A stretch of DNA of 16,024 nucleotides from Oscillospiraceae bacterium (GTDB lineage Bacteria > Bacillota > Clostridia > Oscillospirales > Ruminococcaceae), in assembly GCA_017396055.1 (NCBI GenBank), contig JAFQND010000235.1:1-16024 (forward strand), written 5' to 3'. Each line of letters starts with the position of its first letter. The first letter of the stretch is position 1. The notes below the pieces were generated by a model. It did not search any database and was not told where the DNA came from. It saw only the letters and a list, made by a program, of their open reading frames with translations. The translations under genes were made by a program, and so were the position numbers. Positions 7,004 through 12,906 of this stretch are shown in pieces.

Positions 7004-7030
7004 GCAATTTTGTTGCAATAAGGGGCAAAT
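7004..7030 (+). promoter_or_regulatory. Helically phased GCAAT direct repeats, possible AraC-type operator
   Basis: GCAAT occurs at 7004-7008 and 7015-7019, with GCAAAT at 7025-7030. The spacings of 11 and 10 bases place all three on one face of the helix. The last ends 7 bases before the -35 of the cluster promoter, where an AraC-family activator typically binds. Another GCAAT is at 7089-7093 and GCAAC at 7145-7149. Binding is inferred. Confidence 0.4.
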
Positions 7031-7037
7031 TACCCCC

Positions 7038-7067
7038 TTTACATTTTCATCCGTTTTATTATATAAT
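7038..7067 (+). promoter_or_regulatory. Promoter of the TIM-barrel/oxidoreductase cluster
   Basis: TTTACA (7038-7043) and a perfect TATAAT (7062-7067) are separated by 18 bases, about 110 bases before the first gene. The -10 lies inside a perfect palindrome shared with the opposite promoter. Confidence 0.7.
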
Positions 7068-7071
7068 AAAA
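7054..7071. repeat. 18-bp perfect palindrome carrying both -10 boxes
   Basis: TTTTATTATATAATAAAA is fully self-complementary with its centre between 7062 and 7063. It is flanked by CCG on the left and (T)CGG on the right, so the symmetry nearly extends further. It may be a regulator site, or simply the outcome of two overlapping opposed -10 elements. Confidence 0.75.
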
Positions 7072-7087
7072 TCGGATAGGCAGTCAA
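7058..7087 (-). promoter_or_regulatory. Promoter of the AraC-family gene
   Basis: On the minus strand TTGACT (7087-7082) and TATAAT (7063-7058) are 18 bases apart. The resulting leader before the GTG start at 6963 would be about 90 bases. The -10 overlaps that of the plus-strand promoter within the same palindrome. Confidence 0.6.
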
Positions 7088-7176
7088 TGCAATCGTGCGA
7101 ATAGCCGAAGATTTTATACTGTGTTGAGAAATCTGCCGCTGTTTTGCAACTATTTTTCAGGAAAGGAACGATCCGT

Positions 7177-8007
7177 ATGTACGATTTTTCCATCGGCGTC
7201 ATCCTCGAATCCTTTAAACAGCCCATTCCCGTCGCACTGAAAAAAGCAAGAGAAGTAGGTGCTTCCGGTATCCAGGTCTATGCCACTTACGGTGAAATGG
7301 CTCCCGAAAACCTGAATGCCCAGAAGAAAGCCGAATTTCTCGACATGCTCCGTTCTGAGGGTCTGGTCATCTCCGCCCTGTGCGGTGACCTGGGACGCGG
7401 CTTTGCCGACCCCGAACAGAACCCCGAACTGATCGAACGCTCCAAGCGGATCCTCGATCTGGCAAAAGAACTGGGTACCGACATCGTCACCACCCATATC
7501 GGCGTCGTCCCCGCTGATCCTTCCGAAGAACGCTATAAGATCATGCAGGATGCCTGCTTCAAGCTGGCTGAATATGCCGACTCCATGGGTTCCCATTTCG
7601 CCATTGAGACCGGCCCCGAAAAAGCTCCGATCCTGAAGGGATTCCTCGATCAGCTCCACTCCACCGGTGTTGCTGTCAACCTCGACCCTGCAAACCTCGT
7701 CATGGTCTCCTGTGATGATGCAGTCGCTGCTGTTCACACCCTGAAAGATTATATCGTTCATACCCACGCCAAAGACGGCAGACATTATGCCTCTCTGGAG
7801 GACGTGCCTGTAAAACCCGGTCAGGTCGCAAAGCGTCCTTATCTGGAGCTGCCCCTGGGCGAAGGCGATGTTCCCTTCCCCGCTTATCTGAAAGCACTGG
7901 ACGAGATCGGCTATCACGGTTTCCTGACCATTGAACGTGAAGTCGGCGACACCCCTGAAAAAGACATCCGTACCGCTGTTGATTTCCTGAACAATCTGAT
8001 CAGATGA
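7177..8007 (+). CDS. Sugar phosphate isomerase/epimerase-like TIM barrel, copy A1
   Basis: This 276-residue soluble protein belongs to the xylose-isomerase-like TIM barrel family (AP endonuclease 2 fold), which includes IolE, IolI, ketose 3-epimerases and keto-glycoside lyases. Likely metal ligands at barrel strand ends are Glu144 (AIETGPE), Asp170 (VNLDPAN), His197 (VHTHAKDG) and Glu253 (LTIEREVG); His107 in TTHIG is a further candidate. The family acts on sugars through metal-assisted proton transfer; the substrate is unknown. The ATG at 7177 is chosen over an upstream in-frame ATG at 7144 because GAAAGGAACGAT precedes it and the start aligns exactly with copy A2. It is the first gene of the cluster. 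Copies A1 and A2 agree at about 163 of the first 200 residues by hand count and differ most between residues 201 and 220. Confidence 0.9.
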   Translation: MYDFSIGVILESFKQPIPVALKKAREVGASGIQVYATYGEMAPENLNAQKKAEFLDMLRSEGLVISALCGDLGRGFADPEQNPELIERSKRILDLAKELGTDIVTTHIGVVPADPSEERYKIMQDACFKLAEYADSMGSHFAIETGPEKAPILKGFLDQLHSTGVAVNLDPANLVMVSCDDAVAAVHTLKDYIVHTHAKDGRHYASLEDVPVKPGQVAKRPYLELPLGEGDVPFPAYLKALDEIGYHGFLTIEREVGDTPEKDIRTAVDFLNNLIR

Positions 8008-8025
8008 TCTCGATCATCAGTGATC
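7998..8025 (+). other. Intercistronic hairpin A1/A2
   Basis: GATCA-GATGATC (7998-8009) pairs with GATCATC-AG-TGATC (8012-8025), with a 2-base bulge. It overlaps the A1 stop codon and has no T-run, so it is not a standard terminator. Confidence 0.4.
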
Positions 8026-8084
8026 TTCGGGAAATAACATATAACCCTGCGCCAAAATATTTATTATAGAAAGGAACGATCCAC

Positions 8085-8927
8085 ATGTACGATTTTTCCA
8101 TCGGCGTAATTCTTGAATCCTTTAAACAGCCCATCCCCGTTGCCCTGAAAAAGGCAAGAGAGATCGGCGCCACCGGTATTCAGGTCTATTCCACCTACGG
8201 TGAAATGGCTCCCGAAAACCTGACCGCTGCCAAAAAGGCTGAGTTCATGGACATGGTAAAGGCTGAAGGTCTGACCATCTCTGCTCTGTGCGGCGACCTG
8301 GGCCATGGCTTCGGCAAAGCTGAGCTGAACCCCGAACTGATCGAGCGCTCCAAGAGAATCCTCGATCTGGCAAAAGAGCTGGGCACCAACATCGTTACCA
8401 CCCATATCGGCGTTGTTCCCGCTGATCCTACCCATGACCGTTACAAAGTCATGCAGGAAGCCTGCTTCCAGCTGGCTCAGTACGCTGACTCTCTGGATGC
8501 TCACTTCGCCATCGAGACCGGTCCTGAAGAAGCCAAGACCCTCAAGGGCTTCCTGGACGGCCTGCACTCCACCGGCGTTGCTGTCAACATGGACCCCGCC
8601 AACTTCGTTATGGTAACCGGCGATGACCCCGTACAGGCTGTTTACACCCTGAAGGATTACATCGTTCACACCCATGCAAAAGACGGCAAGCGCAACTACT
8701 ACCGCAACCCCGAAGAGGTTTACGGTCTGGTTGAATCCGAAATGCTGGCCAGCCCCTCCTTCATCGAGCTGCCTCTGGGCGAAGGCTCTGTTGACTTCAA
8801 GAACTATCTGAAGGCTCTGGACGATATCGGCTACCACGGCTTCCTGACCATCGAGCGCGAAGTCGGCGGCACCCCCGAAAAGGACATCCGCACTGCCTTC
8901 GATTTCCTGAGCAACCTGATCAAATAA
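8085..8927 (+). CDS. Sugar phosphate isomerase/epimerase-like TIM barrel, copy A2
   Basis: This 280-residue protein is a tandem paralogue of A1, identical over the first 26 residues and about 80% identical over the first 200. All putative metal ligands are kept: Glu144, Asp170, His197, and the Glu in LTIEREVG (Glu257 here). The clear difference is a four-residue longer loop after THAKDG (about residues 201-224). In A2 this reads [12 protein letters not shown], with extra aromatic residues; in A1 it is shorter and Pro/Lys-rich. Since this loop follows the metal-binding His, it may alter substrate choice. The gene begins 77 bases after A1 with the same GAAAGGAACGATCC leader. It should be cytoplasmic and act in the same pathway as A1; the substrate is unknown. 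Confidence 0.9.
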   Translation: MYDFSIGVILESFKQPIPVALKKAREIGATGIQVYSTYGEMAPENLTAAKKAEFMDMVKAEGLTISALCGDLGHGFGKAELNPELIERSKRILDLAKELGTNIVTTHIGVVPADPTHDRYKVMQEACFQLAQYADSLDAHFAIETGPEEAKTLKGFLDGLHSTGVAVNMDPANFVMVTGDDPVQAVYTLKDYIVHTHAKDGKRNYYRNPEEVYGLVESEMLASPSFIELPLGEGSVDFKNYLKALDDIGYHGFLTIEREVGGTPEKDIRTAFDFLSNLIK

Positions 8928-8958
8928 TCGGACTACCGACTGAAAGGAACGAACTCAA

Positions 8959-10026
8959 ATGAGCAAGATTAAAGTCGCCGTCATCGGCACCGGTAATATC
9001 TCCCATTCCCACATTCAGGGCTACCTGAAAAACCCCAACGTTGAGCTGTACGCTTTCTGCGATATCAACGAGACCCAGCTGAAGTTCATGGCTGAAAAGT
9101 ACGGTGTTACCCGTACCTACACCGACAAGGATGTTATGCTCAAAGAGCTGCCCGAGATCGACGCAGTTTCTGTCTGCACCTGGAACAGCGAACATGCTCC
9201 CTGCACCATCGCTGCTCTGAACGCCGGCTGCCATGTTATCTGCGAAAAGCCCATGGCTACTTCCGCTGCTGAGGCTGAAGAGATGAAGGCTGCTGCCGAA
9301 AAGAACGGCAAGCTGCTGATGATCGGCTTCGTACGCCGCTACGGCAATGACTGCCGCATCGTCAAGGATTACATCGACAACGATTTCTTCGGCGACATCT
9401 ACTACGGCAAGGTCACCTACCTGCGCAGAAACGGCGCTCCCGGCGGCTGGTTCGGCGATAAGTCCCGCTCTGCCGGCGGTCCTCTGATCGACCTGGGCGT
9501 CCATGTCATCGACCTGAGCCGTTATCTCTGCGGCAACCCCCAGCCCGTTTCCGTTTACGGCGCTACCTTCCACAAACTGGCTAACCGTCCCGGCGTAAAG
9601 GGCGGCATCAAGACCCACGTTTCTGCCGGTGCAGGCGCTGACGATATCTTTGACGTAGAAGACCTGGCTTCCGCCATGATCCGCTATGACAACGGCACCG
9701 TTATCCAGGTAGAGGCTGCCTTCTCTCTGAACCTGAAAAAGGACGAGGGCGTTATCCAGCTGTTCGGCACCAAGGCCGGCTGCAAGATCGACCCCGAGCT
9801 GGAGATCTATACCAACCTGAACGGCTATATGACCAACGTTCAGCTGGCTACTCCCACTGCACTGTCCTTCGACGGCCTGTTCGCCAATGAGATCGACCAC
9901 TTTGTTGACTGTGTCATCAACGGTACTCCTTGTGTATCTCCCGCTGAGGACGGCATCACTCTGATGAAGATCCTCGATGCTATCTACAAGTCCGCTGAAA
10001 CCGGTCACGAAGTTATGATCGGCTGA
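8959..10026 (+). CDS. Gfo/Idh/MocA family NAD(P)-dependent oxidoreductase
   Basis: This 355-residue protein has an N-terminal Rossmann domain starting VAVIGTGNISHSH (about residues 6-18), with Asp35 in FCDIN at the place that often selects NAD over NADP. It carries the family EKP motif (96-98, Lys97) and a C-terminal substrate domain with GGPLIDLGVHVID, giving Asp178 and His182 as probable catalytic residues. Family members oxidise or reduce a hydroxyl or keto group of sugars, inositols or glycosides, as in inositol 2-dehydrogenase and the 3-keto-glycoside-forming enzymes. It is the only redox enzyme in the cluster and lies between the A pair and the B triplet. It probably makes or removes the keto sugar that the TIM-barrel proteins handle. 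The gap to A2 is only 31 bases and contains a GAAAGGAACGA ribosome binding site. Confidence 0.93.
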   Translation: MSKIKVAVIGTGNISHSHIQGYLKNPNVELYAFCDINETQLKFMAEKYGVTRTYTDKDVMLKELPEIDAVSVCTWNSEHAPCTIAALNAGCHVICEKPMATSAAEAEEMKAAAEKNGKLLMIGFVRRYGNDCRIVKDYIDNDFFGDIYYGKVTYLRRNGAPGGWFGDKSRSAGGPLIDLGVHVIDLSRYLCGNPQPVSVYGATFHKLANRPGVKGGIKTHVSAGAGADDIFDVEDLASAMIRYDNGTVIQVEAAFSLNLKKDEGVIQLFGTKAGCKIDPELEIYTNLNGYMTNVQLATPTALSFDGLFANEIDHFVDCVINGTPCVSPAEDGITLMKILDAIYKSAETGHEVMIG

Positions 10027-10041
10027 TAACCAAAAACTTCA

Positions 10042-10066
10042 CGCGGGGCGGCGCTCCCGTCCCGCG
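10042..10066 (+). other. Intercistronic GC-rich hairpin before B1
   Basis: CGCGGGGCGG (10042-10051) pairs with CCGTCCCGCG (10057-10066), including one G-U pair, around the loop CGCTC. No T-run follows. It probably acts at the mRNA level (stability or processing) and could separate expression of B1 from the genes before it. Confidence 0.6.
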
Positions 10067-10090
10067 ATCTTCTGAAAGGATGGATCTCCC

Positions 10091-10957
10091 ATGAAATTTT
10101 CCGTCAGCATCTATAGCTTCATGCAGTATCTGAACGACGGCCGTCTGACCCCCATCGACTGCTTCCAGAAAGCAAAGGATATGGGCTTTGATGCCATCGA
10201 GATCGTTGACTTCATCTTCCCCAAAGACGAGTGCCCCTACGAGTACGCCAAAAAGCTGCGCGCTGAGAGCGACCGCATCGGCCTGCCCATCTCCAACTTC
10301 GCAGTTGGTGCAAACCTTCTGAGCGAAGATCTCGAGACCGAGATCGCTACCCTGAAGAAGAAGGTAGACCTGGCTGAGATCATGGGCTGCCCCACCATGC
10401 GTCATGACGTTGCCGGCCGCATCGAAGCTCCCACCTACAAGGGCTATGCAAACGTCGTTGATCAGCTGGCTGCTGCCTGCCGCGAAGTCACCGAGTACGC
10501 CCGCGCAAAGGGCATCAAGACCATGACCGAGAACCATGGCTTCTTCTCTCAGGACAGCCTGCGCGTTGAGTCTCTGATCAACACCGTCGCCAACGACAAC
10601 TTCGGTCAGCTGGTCGACATGGGCAACTTCCTGTGTGCAGACGACGAGCCCGGCATCGCTGTCGGCCGCTGCGCTCCCTACGCTTTCTATGCTCATGCCA
10701 AGGACTTTATTTTCAAGTCCGGCAATGACACCGATCCCGGCCAGGGCTTCTTTGGTACCAGAGGCGGCAACTATATCCGCGGCACCATCATCGGCCACGG
10801 CGTAGTTCCCATCGTTAAGTGCCTGCGCGCTCTGAAGGGTGCCGGCTACGACGGCTATCTGGCCATCGAGTTCGAAGGCATGGAAGACTGCATGATGGGT
10901 ATTCAGATCGGTCTGGACAACCTGAAGAAGTACGTAGCTCAGGTCTACGGCGCATAA
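10091..10957 (+). CDS. Sugar phosphate isomerase/epimerase-like TIM barrel, copy B1
   Basis: This 288-residue protein is a member of a second TIM-barrel subfamily, distinct from A1/A2 but with the same overall fold. It starts MKFSVSIYSFMQY. Likely metal ligands are Glu147 (MTENHG), Asp176 (LVDMGNF), His202 (AHAKDF) and Glu260 (AIEFEG); His105 in MRHD and His149 may also line the site. The substrate is unknown; a sugar, polyol or keto sugar is expected from the family and from the oxidoreductase just upstream. The ribosome binding site is GAAAGGATGGA. Codon use is strongly biased to AAG, CTG and ATC, which fits high expression. B1 shares long DNA identities with B3 in its second half. No signal peptide is present, so it acts in the cytoplasm. 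Confidence 0.9.
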   Translation: MKFSVSIYSFMQYLNDGRLTPIDCFQKAKDMGFDAIEIVDFIFPKDECPYEYAKKLRAESDRIGLPISNFAVGANLLSEDLETEIATLKKKVDLAEIMGCPTMRHDVAGRIEAPTYKGYANVVDQLAAACREVTEYARAKGIKTMTENHGFFSQDSLRVESLINTVANDNFGQLVDMGNFLCADDEPGIAVGRCAPYAFYAHAKDFIFKSGNDTDPGQGFFGTRGGNYIRGTIIGHGVVPIVKCLRALKGAGYDGYLAIEFEGMEDCMMGIQIGLDNLKKYVAQVYGA

Positions 10958-10972
10958 TTTTGTTCTCTGCCG

Positions 10973-10999
10973 AGGCAGCCGGATCCCCGGCTGCCTTTT
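10973..10999 (+). terminator. Terminator-like hairpin between B1 and B2
   Basis: A perfect 10-bp stem (AGGCAGCCGG 10973-10982 with CCGGCTGCCT 10987-10996) with loop ATCC is followed by only four T residues. It may be a partial terminator or attenuator that lowers expression of B2 and B3. A decayed copy lies between B2 and B3. Confidence 0.6.
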
Positions 11000-11033
11000 G
11001 TGCAATAAAACCTGTCCGGAAGGATAATTCCCC

Positions 11034-11903
11034 ATGAAATTTTCCGTCAGCATCTACAGCTTTCTGCAGTATTTTGACGACGGCAGACTGACCCCCATCG
11101 ACTGTTTTCAGAAGATAAAAGATATGGGCTTTGACGGCGTCGAGATGGTCGACTTCGTCTTCCCGAAAGACGAATGTCCTTTTGAATATGCAAAAAAACT
11201 GCGTGCCGAAAGTGACCGCCTCGGTCTTCCCATCTCCAATTATACCGCCTGTGCGAACCTTCTGAACGAAGATTATAAAGGCGAGATCGCCGCGATCAAA
11301 AAGCATGTGGACCTGGCCGAGATCATGGGCTGTTCCATTATGCGTCATGACGTTGCCAGCCCCATCAAGGCTCCCACCTGGAAGGGATATGACAGCGTGA
11401 TCGGTCTTCTGGCCGACGCTTGCCGCGAGATCACCGAGTATGCCCGTGCAAAGGGCATCAGGACCACGACCGAAAACCACGGCCGTTTCTCTCAGGACAG
11501 TCTTCGCGTTGAAAAACTGGTCAACACCGTCGCCAGCGACAATTTCGGTCTGACTCTCGACATGGGCAATTTCCTGTGTGTGGACGACGACCCCACCGTC
11601 GCCGTAGGACGCTGTGCGCCCTATGCTTTTTATGCACACGCCAAAGATTTCATCATCAAAACAGCCGAACAGCCTGACCCCGGTGAAGGTTTTTCGATCC
11701 CCACAAGAGGCGGCAAACGCCTCCGCGGCACCATCATCGGTCACGGCGATGTTCCTGTCAAACAGTGCCTGCGCATTCTGAAAAATGCCGGCTATGATGG
11801 CTGGATCGCCATCGAGTTTGAAGGCATCGAGGATTGCTTTGAAGGTGTCCGCATTGGTCTGGCAAACCTCAAAAAATATGTTGCTGAAGTTTACGGCGAA
11901 TAA
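11034..11903 (+). CDS. Sugar phosphate isomerase/epimerase-like TIM barrel, copy B2
   Basis: This 289-residue paralogue of B1 is identical at about 153 of the first 200 positions by hand count. The metal ligands Glu147 (TTENHG), Asp176 (TLDMGNF), His202 (AHAKDF) and the Glu of AIEFEG (Glu261 here) are kept. It differs from B1 and B3 in the loop after the metal-binding His (about 209-226): it lacks the SGNDTDPG sequence found in both others and carries AEQPDPG and SIPTRGG. It also differs near the active site (LTLDMGNF instead of QLVDMGNF). It uses more AAA, TTT and TAT codons than B1, suggesting lower expression or a separate history. The start is preceded by GGAAGGAT, with its bases partly inside a GGAA/TTCC inverted repeat. 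Confidence 0.9.
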   Translation: MKFSVSIYSFLQYFDDGRLTPIDCFQKIKDMGFDGVEMVDFVFPKDECPFEYAKKLRAESDRLGLPISNYTACANLLNEDYKGEIAAIKKHVDLAEIMGCSIMRHDVASPIKAPTWKGYDSVIGLLADACREITEYARAKGIRTTTENHGRFSQDSLRVEKLVNTVASDNFGLTLDMGNFLCVDDDPTVAVGRCAPYAFYAHAKDFIIKTAEQPDPGEGFSIPTRGGKRLRGTIIGHGDVPVKQCLRILKNAGYDGWIAIEFEGIEDCFEGVRIGLANLKKYVAEVYGE

Positions 11904-11922
11904 AACTCTCTTTCGTTCTGCC

Positions 11923-11949
11923 GGGGCAGCCGGAGTTTCCGGTGCCTCC
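11923..11949 (+). other. Decayed hairpin between B2 and B3
   Basis: GGGGCA-G-CCGGA (11923-11934) can pair with TCCGG-TGCC-TCC (11938-11949), leaving a bulged G. The surrounding text (TTCTGCCG before; TGTGCGATAAAA after) matches the B1/B2 spacer, so the spacer was duplicated with the gene. No T-run remains. Confidence 0.55.
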
Positions 11950-11984
11950 TGTGCGATAAAATGTATCTGAAAGGATGACTTTCC

Positions 11985-12845
11985 ATGAAATTTGCAGTTA
12001 CTTCCTACAGCTTCATGCAGTACATCAGAGCCGGTAAAATGACCGTTGTCGACTGCATCGCCAAAGCAAAGGAAATGGGCTTTGATGCTATCGAGTTCTC
12101 TTCTTTCCCCGAAGACGTAGACCCCATCGAGTTTGCCAAGGTTCTCCGCGCCGAGGCTGACAGAGTCGGTATTCCGATCTGCAACTTTGCAGTCGGCGCC
12201 GATTTCATCAACAACGACAAGGCCACCGAGATCGCCAATGTCAAGACTCTGATCGATGCTGCTGAGATCATGGGCTGCCCCACTCTCCGTCATGACGTCA
12301 CCGGCGGTCCCCGCCCCCGTCTGTGGAAAGGCTATGACAACGTCGTTGAAGAACTGGCTGATGCCTGCCGCGAGCTGACCGAATATGCCCGCGCAAAGGG
12401 TATCAAGACCATGACCGAAAACCACGGTCTCTTCTCTCAGGACAGCCTGCGTGTTGAAAAGCTGATCAACACTGTCGCCAACGATAACTTCGGCCAGCTG
12501 GTCGACATGGGCAACTTCCTGTGTGCAGACGACGAGCCCGGCGTTGCCGTCGGCCGCTGCGTTCCCTATGCTTTCTATGTACACGCCAAGGACTTCATCA
12601 TCAAGTCCGGCAATGACACCGATCCCGGCGAAGGCTTTGCCGCCACCAGAGCAGGCAACTACCGCCGCGCTACCATCATCGGCCACGGTTCTGTTCCCGT
12701 CAAGAAATGCCTGCGCGCTCTGAAGGGTGCCGGTTACGACGGTTACATTTCTGTTGAGTTCGAAGGTATCGAAGACTGCCTCGAAGGCGTCCGCATCGGT
12801 CTTGCCAACCTGAAGAGATATGTCGCTGAGGTTTACGGCGAATAA
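11985..12845 (+). CDS. Sugar phosphate isomerase/epimerase-like TIM barrel, copy B3
   Basis: This 286-residue protein is the third B copy and the last gene of the cluster. Its N-terminal 120 residues are the most divergent of the three: it has FPEDVDPIEF where B1 and B2 have FPKDECP, and TGGPRPRLWKGY where they have KAPT/EAPT sequences. From about residue 130 onward it is nearly the same as B1. Metal ligands are Glu145 (MTENHG), Asp174 (LVDMGNF), His200 (VHAKDF) and the Glu of SVEFEG (Glu258). The alternation of divergent and near-identical parts suggests recombination with B1. The ribosome binding site GAAAGGA lies within a short GAAAG/CTTTC inverted repeat. The substrate is unknown; the divergent N-terminal half may give it a different specificity. 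Confidence 0.9.
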   Translation: MKFAVTSYSFMQYIRAGKMTVVDCIAKAKEMGFDAIEFSSFPEDVDPIEFAKVLRAEADRVGIPICNFAVGADFINNDKATEIANVKTLIDAAEIMGCPTLRHDVTGGPRPRLWKGYDNVVEELADACRELTEYARAKGIKTMTENHGLFSQDSLRVEKLINTVANDNFGQLVDMGNFLCADDEPGVAVGRCVPYAFYVHAKDFIIKSGNDTDPGEGFAATRAGNYRRATIIGHGSVPVKKCLRALKGAGYDGYISVEFEGIEDCLEGVRIGLANLKRYVAEVYGE

Positions 12846-12866
12846 TTCTTCCCCGACATATAAAAG

Positions 12867-12902
12867 AGCCGCAGACTTTGAAGGTCTGCGGCTTTTCTTT
12901 TT
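12867..12902. terminator. Bidirectional terminator between the cluster and the ABC exporter
   Basis: AGCCGCAGAC (12867-12876) pairs perfectly with GTCTGCGGCT (12884-12893). On the plus strand TTTCTTTTT follows; on the minus strand the stem is followed by CTTTTAT. It serves the B3 end and the converging ABC gene, which stops at 12907. Confidence 0.9.
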
Positions 12903-12906
12903 GGTT

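Noticed and set aside
7088..7101. Possible catabolite-response (cre) site TGCAATCGTGCGAA
   Set aside because: It agrees with only part of the consensus and lacks the symmetric right half, so it is not better than chance.
7144..7176. Upstream in-frame ATG for A1
   Set aside because: The extension has no ribosome binding site and covers the GAAAGGAACGAT site of the ATG at 7177. A2 starts at the position matching 7177.
8920..10008. Open reading frame of 362 codons on the minus strand
   Set aside because: It is a shadow of the Gfo/Idh/MocA oxidoreductase; no ribosome binding site or family pattern supports it.
10815..12686. Open reading frame of 623 codons on the minus strand
   Set aside because: It is antisense to B1-B3. 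The internal repetition in its translation only mirrors the tandem TIM-barrel genes.
7177..12845. Complete myo-inositol catabolic operon
   Set aside because: Inositol operons also carry IolB, IolC, IolD and usually a transporter. None is present, and five barrels are too many for that pathway.
7177..12845. C-glycoside deglycosidase operon
   Set aside because: No gene for the small beta subunit that accompanies DgpC/CarC-type enzymes is found between or beside these genes, so a direct assignment is not supported.
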